This document shows, piece after piece, positions 15,101 through 30,100 of a stretch of DNA of 64,000 bases. Positions within the stretch are counted from its first letter, which is position 1; every line of letters begins with the position of its first letter. The DNA comes from Macrobrachium rosenbergii (taxonomy: Eukaryota; Arthropoda; Malacostraca; Decapoda; Palaemonidae). The stretch is taken from contig NC_089761.1 in NCBI RefSeq assembly GCF_040412425.1, forward strand, positions 21,987,644-22,051,643, read 5' to 3'. The notes under the pieces were generated by a model. It was not told the origin of the DNA, did no database searches, and worked only from the letters and a program-made list of their open reading frames with translations. A program made the position numbers and the translations under genes.

Positions 15101-18100
15101 ATCCAATGGTATCAAAAACTACCCTCCTACTATTTAACACTTGTTTTTTCTTAGATAGATATCCATTACATCTGTATCCAGCCTATAACTGTTATGCATT
15201 TACTTTACAATTTGTTTTATTCAGTGTACTCAATTTTTTGTGTGGTTTCATGGTTAAATTTTGTGGTCTGTGATATTTGTGCTATTTTCTTTTGTGTAGC
15301 GTATTTTTACTGTAGAGTATACTGTTCAAGTATGGCGCAGCAAACATGTCAAAATATTCTAGGTAAGCCCTGTTGTACCGTCATGTCCTTGCCCAACAAG
15401 AGCCCTAACCTACTATGCAGCACCTGTAGTGGCCAGTAATCTATCTCTTCTATCAGTTTTGAGACATGTCATGGATGGCTGACTGATCAGCAGTTACTTC
15501 ATGTTAAAAGGACATACAGATCAAGCTGGGAGAAGAACGTTGCTGCAGACCTGTTCTGTTTACTTGTTGGCGAACTAGTCTTCATCTTCTGTGATATTAA
15601 GGGATGGAGTGAAGTGGCCATAACAGGCCCCCAACGTCCTCCCCCCAACCCCGCTCCTTAACCAGAGTCTAACGACTTATCTGGCCACCACTGCATTTAA
15701 TCCGCTTCTATACCTGCCCCTTCCATGCCTGTTCTGCCCGATGACAGTCCTACCCGCTCAACTCTGCCTGCTCACCGTTTGTTTGCCCTGATACCCCTTG
15801 ATCAACCCAACTGCTCCATTCGTACTCTGACTGTTACCCATCAAAATTTTCCTTCAAAATTATATAATGAATTATACTGCACCAGTAATCACAAATATGA
15901 TTGTAAAATTGAAATGCAGCAATTTGCTTGCAATGTATTGCAACTTTGCATCCATATTCATGGTCGGAAGCCCAAAACACCTATCTCACTACTTCAAATG
16001 ATCATACACATGGGTCCCTACTGACCTGAATATATTACCAGTCAAATGGGTTTAGTATTCTCAATAACATGATGAGAGTTCAACAAATGTGAGTTTTCCC
16101 TATTTTATTAGCTCAAACATGGATATACCTTCAGGTTTGGGACTAAGCACCTCGCAGTATCAGTCTACTTCTGAAAAGTTTTACCAAAGGGACGTTACAC
16201 TTAAATTGGTGGATTTGTTCTCAGGCCAAGTAGTCATGGTGAGTTAAGTTTCGTCCATGGAGAAAGACTTTGGATGTTGGAAAGTCTTTTATCTTCTACT
16301 CTGTAATTAACATTCATCTAATCAATAATGGTTTTAAGAGATGAAGGTCTCCAAGGGTTCTTAGCTTCCATCTAGCCTTCTTGTATTATCAGCTTCTACT
16401 GCTTCCTTGAATGTTTTGTGGTTGTCAAAACTGAACATCAGAATATCTTACAGGTAGAAGCATCTTCTTTCAAACTCTATGGGCTTTCAGCTATTCTATG
16501 TAACCTCTGAGTTATTTGAGCCTTGATTTCTAATTCACAAAGCACCCAAATGCTCTTTTGAATCCTTTGATACTAGCAAATAACCTGGGACGCTCATATC
16601 TTAGTTTTGCATCTAAAATTAAATTTAGGGCAATATATGACTGATGGGGACACAATGAAACAAACGGTTTAAAACAAGAAAACTATTTTTTTTCATACAA
16701 ACCCATCAATCATATACTGATTTCCCATCTCCAAATCCTTTGAATTTTGCCGCTTTGCATCCTGACTATAGGGATAGGTACCTATGTGGAACATACATGA
16801 ATGACCACACTTGTCTGGTAGACAAAAGTCTTGAGTCTGGAGGCACTCAAGATAGCAAATGATAATAATATATGACTGATGGGCTAGCATGAGGAAACTA
16901 GTTTTGTGTTATGAAAAAGTGTCTTCCTCCCAACAAAGCATACACTGTAGCAGCAGATATTAGTGCCTTTAATCAATGCTGAACCACCAGAATGCATACA
17001 GTAATAGTATTTATTACAATAACAGTAAGAGTTATTCTTAAACAGTTGAACAATGCAGCTCATACATGACAATAGAGAAGTACTAACTGTGAAAAAAGTA
17101 TGAACCTTGCAATTCGATGTTCACTTACAGGAAATTATGATGAAAGGTCATCTATAGTTATAACATTATTGCCTCATAAATGTCTTATGACATTAGTTTC
17201 AGAAAAAACATATAAGATACAGAAGAATTATTTTCAACTAAATCCACCACAAGCAAAACTGACATGGAGGGGGAGATATATGTTAGAGCTTTCAAGAAAG
17301 TAGTGAGCTCAAACAACAATAAGATCAAGATTAGCTTCCTGTACAGGCATGTCAAAAAGTTTGGAAAATCATGCAGACAATCTGACATACAACTCAAGAC
17401 AGCAAAAATTACTATTAGTACAACTGTTACTGATTAATTTTTCAAGTCATTACATAACTTTAATTCTTTCTGGAACATTTTCTTAAAACTAATCTCTCTG
17501 AACTACAACTCAAACAAAATGAAAGTTCCTAAAAACATGACAGCAAAACTTCTGAAGGTATTGTCAAATAAATCTGGTGAAGACTTAATGCCAGTAAAGA
17601 TTATAGAACCAAAACACCTTACTAAAATCAAATATTGTATAGCAGACTAATTTGCACATCCTCTGAATGAGGAAAAACAGTAGTGTAAAATGATGTTATA
17701 CTCCAAGTGCTAAAATACTGAACTTCAAGAGTTGCAGTAACATCTTGCTCCATTTATAAAGAAGTATCATTATGTAACCTTCCACAAGTTTTAATATTTT
17801 TTTAATCGAAATCTACACATAACGCTGTTATGAAAACATAGTAAGGAATACTCAAATAATGAAAGTACCAGCAAAAGTAAGGGTCAAAACCTTCAGTACC
17901 ATCAAGGATATGTCACTTGAAGTACAACCAATCCAAATCTAAGCAAGCACAAATTAAAAGGAACAGAAAACCCAAGTTAGTTAGAAAACCAATTGAAAAC
18001 TCAACTAACATACTGAGACCCATCAGTTACATAACCAAAGTTAGTTAGAAAACCAACTGAAAACTCAACCAATATACTGAGAGCCATCAAATACATAACC

Positions 18101-21100
18101 AAATTCCAAGCTACTGACAAACAAGCTTGATTTCTCAAGAAACAACCAACCTCCAATGGCATTGAGACAGACTGAGGTTTTACCTCCTTTTCTACACTTC
18201 CTTCTAGAGCCGTATCAAGGTCTGAAGTCTCCTCTTTGATGCTGGCAAACACTGAAAAGTTGGCTCTTTCCGCTGCATCAGCCCAGTTTATTACAGCCGT
18301 TACACAAGGGAGGAGGACTTGAAAGTTACTATTCTGTATTGGATTACCTGAAAAGAGAAAAAATACCAGTATGATTCTCTAAAAGATTAATCCAATTTAT
18401 TTCATATACACTAGATACTGCAATAAATAAATGATAATGAACCAAAAATAACATTGCTGGATACAATATCACCCAGTAACTGAATTGAGTACAACACTTA
18501 CTTTGAGCTGTGACCAATAACAGCTGAATGCACTGTTTGATCCAATAATGAGGGCCCATGTGGTCCCAGTTCTGGGAGCATATTATGTAAAGTAGCCGAT
18601 CATTAACACGTGTCTGCATGCTATCATGGAACACCTGAAACACAACACATATATGTATTGGAAATATAAGCTTGAGTATAATAGATCACATATGAATAAA
18701 TCTAAATTCCCCTTTACCCTACCTTAACAATACTAAACACAATCATATCTTGACTTTAGCAATTTACTTGAATACTTGCTGATGGTGCTTATGTTCACCA
18801 CATGTAGAGCATATTGGCTAAATCACTATTTCATACAGCAGCAGCCACTGAGACAGGCAACCTAGTACCTTACTTATCACAGACCTAACTGAAGCAAAGA
18901 TGAGCGAAGAGAAGGAAAAAACAGTACAGCCTAACCCCAAATATGGCATTGGGAATTTTTTTGCATCAACCCTAAAAATGGCATTCCATGTTAACTCACA
19001 GGCTGTCCCAAAGGGTTTGTTCTTAACAAATATATTAACATAGATTACATAAATCATGATTTACCAATCGGACACATGGATAAACTAAAAATTGGAACAT
19101 AAAATTTAGGTCAATGGCCAAGTGCTGGGACCTATGGGGTCATTCAGTGTTTACACAACTAAAAATGTAGAAGATTCTGATAATTTCTTTAAAATTTTTT
19201 TTCCCAAACTTGATGCTTGCTGTTGGCTGAAAACTGGACAATCAAATATAATGTCTAACTATAAATACTGGGCTGAATTCCGGGACTTTGTCATAAGGGC
19301 TATTCATAAAATAACCACTGGTCAAACAAAGGTGATCATCTGAAAACAGGATGCTATCACTTGTATAAGGCATTCTTTTGGGAATGATATCCACTGCAAT
19401 GCAATAGCAGGTTTCAATTGTATTATTCTGTCACTGCCAGATTCCTTATTCCACACAGCTTGCTATTTACTATAGATGATGGAACATCTGTCCTTCCTGC
19501 GTTTACAAAACTTTTCCCATTGAGGAGAACACCAATTACAACATTCCTAACAAGGGTAATAGAATGGATTATAAAATTTACAAGCAGATACCAACACCAA
19601 CCTGGAAAAATTTGGCTCTTATATGTGGCTGAGTGCATCTTAAACCAGACAAAAATGCTGGTTCCAGCTTTGCTGTCAATTCAGTGTTTCTTAATGTTTC
19701 ATCACGATACACATGAATCACAAGTTCCAAAAACTGAGCCATTAACTCAGTGTCCTCAGAAAATCTTTTTTCTACATACTGCATTAACTTGACCAACAAG
19801 ATTGACTTTTCTCTTAAACTAGGGCCCTGATTGATGGCTATTGGCGTCTTGTTCTTTACCCACTCTTCCACCATCTGCAAAGAAAAAATGAGATATTACT
19901 TCAACACACTTCCTGACTTATGCAGTCCAAGTAAAGAAAAACTGAATAAAAGGGTACCTCCCAGAGATCACAGTTCTGAGACCTCTGCCATTCAGCATCA
20001 GAACAGACTCTTCAGTGATATTGGCTGCAGCTATTTACCAACAGCTTTATTAAAAAAAGCAACAAGCCTTACCTTTGTGATAGCTTTCATAACTTTGACA
20101 TCAGGAGTTTTCTCAATAAGACCAACCAAGATTGTGCCGATAAAGGCTTTCTTCATTTCCACACCCATGACACCAACACGATTTTTTACCAAGTCCAACG
20201 AGAGAATCAACAGCTCGCTTCCAACTAAAATGACAAAAAATTGCAATAAATCAATCATATATTCATTCAAGTGTATTAAGCTCCTGACCCAAAATAACAA
20301 TAAAAGTTAGATCTTGATACACAAGCTTCAAGCAGCAACTAAATTACAGAACACCAAGAACATGAAGTTCTTATTAGTCAGATGAAACAGGTAGCTAATT
20401 CTAAAAGAAAAAAATCTTGAGGATGTATTTAGTTAACAGATCTGAGGCAGACATGACTGTGGGAGATATGATACACAACCTAATTTCTAATTTTAAATTT
20501 CAGAATTCTTTTAATAAAGGACAGAAATATCATGAATACTGTTCTGTAAAACATAACAATGACCTTACTAGCATTCCAATATTATTGGTACATGTATAAG
20601 GCAAATTTACTGCCGTATGGGGGCCAGCTTCCACTTTCTCAACAAACAATTGTTAAATTTATTCTTTTTTATATATGGAAACCAAGAAAAAGCCAATATC
20701 ATAGTAAGGTAACATGCACATGGATTAAATATGACAGTTTCAAAGTTATTATACTATATGCAATAATTTTTTCCTTTGACACTTTCTCAAAACTTGTAGT
20801 CTAAAGAAGTAAAATTTCATATCTTAGAAATGACTGCATGAAATCCAGTAAACCTTGTAGGCTTGTGGTAAAACTATTGAAGTTAAATTTTTCATTAGGA
20901 AAAATATTTTGGTGTGTAAATTTTTTTGCATTAAAGGATCAGCCGCCCTAAAAAACCCAATAATCTTTAAAATATTTGACTTGCTGAAAAAAATTCTATA
21001 GCTTTATAGGAGTTCAGAATGTGTCACGAAATATTATGCTAAAATTTGCCATATTTCTCTAGTTATGGCCTAAAATGTAACAATAACTATATACCCATAA

Positions 21101-24100
21101 AAACACCAGTAAGCGCAAATGATTTAGTCTGGTATAGTTTTTTTACGCGATATATATTGAAAACTTCCTTTGAAATAAATGTATAATGTCAATAATATCC
21201 TACTCAGCACCTTTTAGTTATTCCTAGCCATGACAACGCACATCATACCATGGCGCGATTTGGCGAGAGTTGCCTATAAACTTCCAAGCTAGAAGGACAC
21301 GTTTTCATGCTCGCTAGCCTTGACTGAACTCTGTATTTTTCTGAGGTGTTTTTGTTTTCACCGTGCCTAAAAGGTCAAGAGTTCACTTCATGCTTCTAGA
21401 ATGCGGAAAAGCCAAGTGGAAAAGTCCAGGCGAAAGTAGAAGAAAGAGTTCAAGAAATTAGTGCCATAGAGGGAATGGAGCGACGAGAGAGAGAGCTGTC
21501 GCCCATCAAACGGGCGCAGGCAGCGATCTCTGCTGACCAGAGACCAACCCATCCACCCCTAAATGCCTCTTTATTTGTTCGTCACTGCAAAGGGAAAAGA
21601 TATTTTAGAAAAAAAGCAGTAGCTCGGAGGCTGATATTATAGGCGATCCTGAAAATAAAATGATCATAATAAGTGAAGCAAGACTTGATGAATTACTTGA
21701 ATCACGAATCCCTAATTGTGAATGTAAAGTAATTCCCAGGATCCATTTGGCAAGGGATGGATCCGAGACACTAATAAAAAGTGTAGGCAACTAAGATACC
21801 TAGAGTAATACCTTGCAGCAAGATCAGACAGGGGACCAGGAACAAAAATTTATAGAGAACGTGTCTTAGGCACATAAATAATCAATTAATATTCTTATTT
21901 ATAATCATTTTGCATTAATTAATACCCAAAAATAAACATTAAAACCATAAATTAATTGTAACACAGTCTTTGAAGTCCCTTTTACTTTTTATGTAACTAA
22001 AACTTTGAAGGCCCGTTTCTCAAAACATAAGTTTTTCGCCTTTAAAATGCATCTCTCCCTTAGTATTGGACCAATCTAAATGAAATTTTAAATATAACAT
22101 GGGGAAACATGGTAGATTAAAAACAAAGCAAGGATTTTTAATATTTTGAGTTTCTGATTTTTGGCAATTTTTTTTTCTGTAATTTTCGGGAAAATTTCAT
22201 TGAAAAAAAAAAAAAAATTCATATCTCGAAAAATAATTGAAAATCAAAAATCCCCCGACTTTGTATTGAAAAATCCATATGTGTTTTATACGTAGTTCAA
22301 ATCTCATCCCTTAAAACCAAAAGCAAAGGAGGAGATGCATTTTGAAAATGGCCATTTTGGCAAAAAATGCTCAAGCGTCACAAAACCTAAGGTCACTGAA
22401 CAAAATTTTTTCCCAAGTTCCACACAATATCCTTTAACAAACCCCTATATATCAACAACCTGTCGTTAAAAAAGTCGTGGAAACCAAGCCGATCCCTTAA
22501 TAAAGTATGAAGAATGGTATCAGTTTTTTCTTCCATAAATTTTATAAACTTGCAGAAGACAGAAATTTTTGGTTTTCTAACAAGAAAATTTTTAAGCATT
22601 GGTGAAATAAAGATGCATGATAATTTGAAGCAAGTCCCTTTGCCTATGCAGTCAGAGGGCCAACAAACATTATAATGGGGCCTCAAGGCACCAGCATCTC
22701 CCTTATAAGAAAGCCCAAAAGCTCCTGCGCTTACCTGCACTATTATCTGTAGCTGTATGACTTAAATGGTCTCTTGCCATTCGCTGTAAAACCTTCATGA
22801 AGGGCATGATCAGGCGATCGATGTAGCAAGGGTTGTTTTGGCATGCTGCCTTCAGTATCATCAATGTCCCAAATAACATGGTTGGAGGAGCACTAGCACT
22901 TTTTTCATATGAGGATAAACCCTCAAATATTATTTTTGCTATCTGAGCATACAAATCTTCAAGCTCTTCATACCGAGAAGCCACAGTTGCACTTGTTGGT
23001 TCAGTAGGGAAGGTTGCCATCAAACGTGCTAAAAAGAGAATGCAAGACGCACTACACGAATTGCTGTATGTCATGCAAGCCCACTAAACCACGCTTCAGT
23101 CCACGCATTGCTTGCAATATCTGCTCTTTTCTCAACGTACCAATTAGGTAAGTGAAAACTTCTAGTCCAACACAAACATTAGCTAAGTTAGGCTGGGATG
23201 ATTCCAAACTCAAGAAATGTTTATCTAGCCAGGCTAATTTGGGATCTGCGTTTGGCCACATATCAGGCTTAAGAGCTCTCTTCAAAAGAGTTACACAACG
23301 TGCTGATAGTGCCTCACCAGGAGCCACCATGCCTGGTGTAGTAGTGCTCTCATTAACCTGACATGCAAGTCGAAGCAGAAAGTACACAACTGCATCTGCT
23401 TGTGTTTTTTCCATTGGTTTATTCATATCAATGCTTCCCCTAGAGCTGCCCCCAACAGATACACGAGCTCGTTTTGCATCTGGTCCTTCAGTTGAAGAAG
23501 ATCGCTTGATTCCACCAGGTTGCTGTAAATGGGTAACCAAGCTTTCTGAACCACTATCACTATCAGCATCTTCCTTCACTCTTTGCTCCTCCCACTTGAT
23601 ACAAACCTATATAAAAAACAATATTAATAATACATCCACATCTCATTTAGAAAAAGAAATAAGAACATTACAATAAACTTCCTACAATATGGCTTGAAAT
23701 ACTAATCATTACTAAAAAGCTCATCAAAATTAACAAACATTAATATTCCAATATCGAATCTCAATAAAAAAATCTTCTCACAAACATTAATATTCCAATA
23801 TCGAATCTCAATCATAAAAATCATCTCATAGATGAACTATAGCTTGATAATAAGGAAATTCACCAGACCTACAAGCCAAGTTTTCATGTTTCAAAGACTG
23901 GGAAAAAGTATTACTTATTGAAGGAACAATTTCCTTGAAGTTAAATCCTGAGGTGTTTGATAAAACTAATATTGCATGAAAGATTTCTCCCTAGTATTAG
24001 GCAAAATCACTAAAAGTTACTCCAATACCTAGATTATAATATATAGTTTACATGGACTATAATCTATTTCAAAACATTAAAAATTATTACTATGTCAATA

Positions 24101-27100
24101 TTTAATGAACACTGCAAAACTTAAAATTTCACATGTAAATCTGAGTATATTTATATAAAACTTTCAAAATTGCATTGACCATATGGAACACAAGAAGAAA
24201 ATGAAGGTAAAACCTTGGCATTGAGGAGAAAATAAAACCTTTTGCACGGAGGATGATACCTATGCATTTTAACAAAGAAGAAAATGAAGGTAAAAACCCT
24301 AGGGCATCGAGGAGAAATAAAACTCTTTTGCACCGGAGGATGATGCCTATGCATTTACAGTTAGGTTTTTGGTCTAGTTTATTCAATTTATGAATTAATT
24401 GTTGTGCTACTATTTATACAACCCAACAGCTCTCCAAAAATTAAAAAACTATGCCATTTCACAGGGAAATAGGGCCCTCACTTCAGCTAAGTCAACAGCC
24501 AATCTCCTTTGATCCAAGTTAGCTGTTGGAGTGAAGCCAAGCCGATGCATTGCTTGGGTGATGTGATGTGTTAGATGGTGACGTACTGGATAATATACAT
24601 TTGCGGCGGACAACTAACTGTAAAATGTGCACCAACTGTCCAACTGAATGACCCTCTTCTGCAAATTTTCTGAGTCCAATGGGTCAACATTGTGTTACCT
24701 GAAAGAATTTGTTAAGGTCTTTGAAGCATACTACAACAAAATATATCACAAGAAAAACAAATTTTCCTCTTTCAGATTATTGCAGGAAACATATAAGTTT
24801 GATATAAATAAATTCAGTTTCAGGAATAGCTATATATATTATATATGGTACAAATGCAACACTATCTTAATATGTGCAAACAAAGAACTTACTTAATTTC
24901 TTAATTTCCTTTATTACAGTTTTAAACTTGATGACTTCAATTAAAGTTTTTACCCTATACCTCTGTAACTGTATACCCCTTGGTATCTTTGCAGCCATTT
25001 TGTACTAAAATGACTCCCTCTAAATTTACTGCTGCTTTTTCTCTTGTTAATCCAATTTTGCTTTTCTTATACTCTGTAACACAGATCAATTTGCTATCTT
25101 CCATCAAATATCACAAAATGTAAGCCCATATGGTATATACAGTAGTGTCCTTCCATTAACGTCACTAAGTATGCAAGAAAACAAGGATCGCAGTACAAGT
25201 ATAATAACAATAATTTGCAATAGCTTATGCAAGATAACTTACCATCTTCCATTCGAACAGGCATGGCGATGTCAGGATTTCTAATGCTTGATTTAACAAC
25301 ACTTTTTAAGCCTCCATTGCCATGTGCTTTAACAAACTATGGAAAACCTGAAGAACAATACGTTTATGGATGGCAAATTTGGCAATAATGTGTGATAACA
25401 GTAGATGACCATGGTACTTTGTGGCTGGATCGACACAATTCTTTGAAAGCAAACATGGCCAGAAGCAAGGTCATGAGCCTCCTCAATTTCTGTCCTTGCC
25501 CTCTTATTACCAGCATCGTGAATGTGGGCAGAAGCTTGTTCCACAAGAAGACAGGAGAACTGAAGTAATAGGATCCCACAGCATCACTATAAACAAATGG
25601 TTCATCTGGATTGATAACACGAGTGATGAACACTGATGCAACATTATCATGGTGGTCCTGGTCAGGAGCTGGAGGATATCAATCAATTTTTCACCATCTC
25701 ACTTTCTAAGCTTACTGTCAAACACGGAATAATTATATACTGTAGTATGCGGGCCTTCAACTCTTGAGGTACATTCACATCTTCAAAACTTCCACAACTG
25801 GAAAAGGGCAGACTCCTTCCAATCCACAGAGAATGTCTGAGCAACAGTTTGTTCTGTAAAAATCTCTTAGAACTGAAATCTGGAATGAAACGCCCAATAA
25901 AAGCTCTTATAACTGGAACAGAAGTTTGATATCTTCTGTGATGTTTAAAATAAGTGAGCAAAATTGACACAACCATTCGGAGTTCTTTCCAATGCATAAA
26001 ATCTGTGCTTTCAGCTGAATGGTGCTCTCCTGAAATTCATCTGATATCCACAGGTTCTTCAACCATAACCAACTGACTCTGTGAAGCCAGCCAACTCTCA
26101 TCTGGAACGAGTAAGTAGGAGAATAACACGTACTCCGGTACTGAAGCTGTGCTCTATCAGCAGTAGGTACAGGCTGTTGCTGCTGCTGCTGCTGTTGTTG
26201 CTGCAAACTTGCTCTGCACTGTAGTTGAGTGTTGCAAGGACGACAGAAAGCAACTTTTTCTGTACAAGATTGTAAATGCTGTCTGAATGGAGCATCTTTG
26301 TGATGAATCAAAATTCAAGGTACTTGAGCCACTGTTGGTCTCTGGCATAGGATCAGACAAAGAATAGCTCAACAGTTTCCGCTGGATACCACTTAAAGAA
26401 ATTTCATTAACGGTTTCGAATGGACACCAGCTTCAATTGACAATGCCACGTTCTGTCTGCAGCACTAAGCTTGCACAACACTTCTCGGCGAACTGAAGCT
26501 GCTGGTATCTGGTGGAAAATGCCAGCAATATTGGCACACAGTTTCAAGTCACTGTTGTCTTGTTTAGTCACTCCAGTGTTTTGCTTCCTTGTAACAATAG
26601 CCATCTCAATTAGGCTCTTGCATGTTGAGGAGCTGCTCACAAAGTTTTTTCATTGAATGTATAAGGGAAAGATTCGTCAGATATGAAAGCCTATGAATGA
26701 CTGGAAGTGTTACACTTCTGTAATGGCAAAGCTGTGATAATAAAGGAGCATGAAATTATGAACCATTTCCATATCCATTTGACAGCCCTTCTGGAATTTA
26801 TTCAAGCACTCAAAAGCTGTTTCTTGAAGCTCAGGGTGGGACGAATTATTAAGAGCTTTGTATAAAGTTGGGAATATTTTCTCTCTTATCTGAGGAATGT
26901 AATGACAAGCTGCCAAGGCTTTAAGGGCTGATTTCCTAAGTGGAACAAGGTTTGCAATATTTTTGTAACAAGAGAGCTTTGCTAAATATGAATCTTCTGT
27001 CTCAACCAGCATGTGCAGCTCTGAATAGAAAAACTTATGCTCACTGACAGTTAAGTCTAAAGTAAAGAGTCTGGGTTCCAGAGTAGTGCAGAAAGTGTTG

Positions 27101-30100
27101 CCCTCCATCAAACCTATCTGAACATTTGCAGGCTGTTGACGCAATGGATGTTTTTTGGGTGGAATCATGTCAGCAAGAACATCTTTATGAGGCTGCATAA
27201 CCTCAGTAATGCCCCGGCCACTTAATTTAGCTAACACATGAAGACTCTGCATAGCTTGTTCTCTTACTGTGGTGTTTGGAGATGTTACTTGTCGTACTAA
27301 TTCATGAGTTACATCATGGAGAGACTTTGTCTGAATCTGACGCATTTCATCTGTGTTGTGTTCTTCCTTTAACTGAGAGCCACATACTTGCAACATTCTT
27401 TCCAAATTATTCTTAGCCATGTCTACTGCCCCACTCGATACTTCCCCAGTTAGATCCATCATTACAAAAAGAAGAGCTCTTAAGAACAGAAACTGATGTT
27501 CAAGGACCCATTTCAAAGCCATTCTTTCAAACAAAAATTTTATAGCTATACATCCTCCAAGTTTTGCATACCAAGCTCTTTCATAGCAAAGTCCACACAT
27601 CTTTTCAACTAGATATTCCATTAGAGGTAACTGGCATGCTCTTTCCTTAGAACCCAATATGTTTGTTGCAGCCTCCATAATAAGGACAAGGGCAAGATGA
27701 CCTGGCTTACAAAGTTCCTTTTCTTCATGTCCCATGATCACAGCCAGAGCATCTATCAATACCAATGGATCCATTCCTTGAACTTTATTCCAGCGACCCA
27801 TCATGTTAAAAGGCCCAGCTTGCTGTGCAATGGCAACCATGGTATAGTGCCTAACTAAAGACACCATAGTTGGTAATACACTTTGTCTTAATTCCTTGAT
27901 GGCAGCGGCTACAAACATGGCTGTGACTGCCATCTGATGCACCTGTCGAGCTTGATCATCTTGGCATTTATAGTAAGTACCATGAACAGAAGAAATTTCA
28001 CCATCCCTGAAACTGGGATGAGTGAAAAGCTTATTTACCATGTGTTTATCTTCATCATACTGCATGGACCCAATAAGGAAGCACTTGATGACCTCCCAAC
28101 ACTGGCGACGATACCATGGTTCGGTATTGGATGTCTTGAGAGCTGTAAAGGCTGTCTCAATAATTTTTTCGACTGGTAGATTTATTGGAGTCTTATGTTC
28201 TTGAAACTGAATTGTTATACAAGTACTTGGATTTTCTTGCTCATTGTACTCCAACTTCTGGGGCTCAATCATCATTTTCCTGTTCCCACCACCAAACTTC
28301 CCAAGCACTCGAAAAGCTACTTGAGCAATGTTATCATTTGGGTTTCGTAATGTTTTCCATAAAGCTTGCATTAGTTCGGCTCGGACTGGTTGAATATGCT
28401 CATATAAGAAATCTGGTTGTAGGTTATCCACACACAGCTCAAGGGTTCTTAGACCTTGGGAAATCAATGTTTGGGAGCCATTTAGAGCTGATACAAGAGG
28501 ATCCATAAGCATGGGGAGGTATGGAAGAAGGGAAGAGAGACGGACAGGCACAGTCAAGCACAATTCAACAAAAAGGTCTTTCATGTGCTGTTTATGCAGC
28601 CCACTTTGCAAACTGTTGAGTCCTTGAAGCAACGTTGGTAACAAAGGAAGAAACTCTTGGTATAAGAGATCATGGCTTCCTCCACCAATGGACCTGAACA
28701 ATGCTCTTAAAAGTAGAAAATAATTATAAGGATCCTTGGCACTCATTGCCAGTTCCATTGATCTGTTCACAATTTGGTGCAGATGAGGCTTCAACATTTG
28801 CTCATTTTCTGCTGCAAACAGTGAAACAGAACCAAAAACTAGCTTGAACAATTTCAGGTACAAATTTGATCTGTCCATTGATGTACCCATTTCCTCCATG
28901 TGGCCTAGAAGGTATTCAACCAAAATAGTGGCAAATATGGGAGAAGTAGTTGAGTTAGCCAGAAATGAGTTGGCAACAATTTGGAGGGCCGTGTTATGAT
29001 ATATTCTTTCCACCACATAATCGATGGTTGTAGAAAATATTTCTCTAAAAGTATTGGGATTCATCATTATGAAGACTCCTGCAAAATGTTCTAAAACTTC
29101 TTTCTCCTCTTTCGATCTAACAGTCTGAGGCACCTGTCCCCTTTGCCCTAAGGGTTGCTGGTTACCTGGTGCATTCAATGTATAAATATCTAAAGCTTGC
29201 ATTGCCCACTTCACCAAGCGTATAAATACTAGAGTTTCCTTAGGATGGAAAGCCTTGTTTGGAGGTAGAGTTGGTGGATCAACAGCTGATTTACACTGTG
29301 CACATCCCCAGGTAATAGTTTTTACGCCACACACCAAAGTTTTCACTAAAGCCCTACAATCTACAACACTGTAATTAACTGTGACATTTGGAGGAAACCC
29401 TATTCTTTGTGTATCTCTGTCCTTGTTTTCATTTTCATTCACAGTCACTTTAACATCCTCCCTGGGTTCTTCTTTAATGGCTTCTTTCAATGCACCCGCA
29501 GTGGTGGAAGTACTGGGATTGCTACTGTTGATGGCTCCTGGAGTTAAGGTGATTGCAGGAGTTGAAGGTTGTTGCTGCTGCTGCTTATTCTTCAAGTACG
29601 GCAGTTGCAATTGAGCAATAGTTTTAAATTTATTCACAAAAACATATAACATTCGGATTAGTAAGTCTCTTCCTGCACCAGGTTCAGCTGGATTTGCTTC
29701 ACTACGACTTCTAATACAGTCTACTAAGTTGAGTAATAACTTGCAGGACATGGTTTGAATACTTGTAGGCAAAGTCTCATCATGAATATTCTTGGAGAAC
29801 AAATGAACTGCTCGTGTTAAGGCTCCCATGTCCAGCTGCTGACGCACATGATGAACGAGATCAGCCAAGGTGGAATAAGCAAGGGGTCGCAATGTCTCAT
29901 GTGCTGTCCACCCTCGACCAAAGAGCAAGCTTTCATCAAATAACTTATCAATGTGCGGGACAAATCCTGGAGGAAAAAAAATTACAATAGCTAATTGAAT
30001 TTCTGGAATCCAAAACTTTAGAAAAAACATTAGCAATTTTCCAATAGCAAAGCCAATTGAACCATAAATCATATAAATTTTCATAATAAAATTTATTACA

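Larger units (their letters stand above)
14258..18150. other. TRRAP intron between exons 13 and 14
   Basis: Holds the possible gag-like fragment at 15300-15740, a MITE-like inverted repeat at 16670-16915 and a tandem duplication near 17970-18110. The rest is AT-rich with nothing recognised. Confidence 0.6.

Noticed and set aside
23028..23035. TTTTTAG as a real intron acceptor in exon 9
   Set aside because: TRRAP similarity is continuous on both sides with no residues missing, so indels explain the frame change better.
24129..24386. Two overlapping minus-strand open frames with repeated MHRHHPP/KCIGII patterns
   Set aside because: Created by an 87-bp tandem duplication in an intron.
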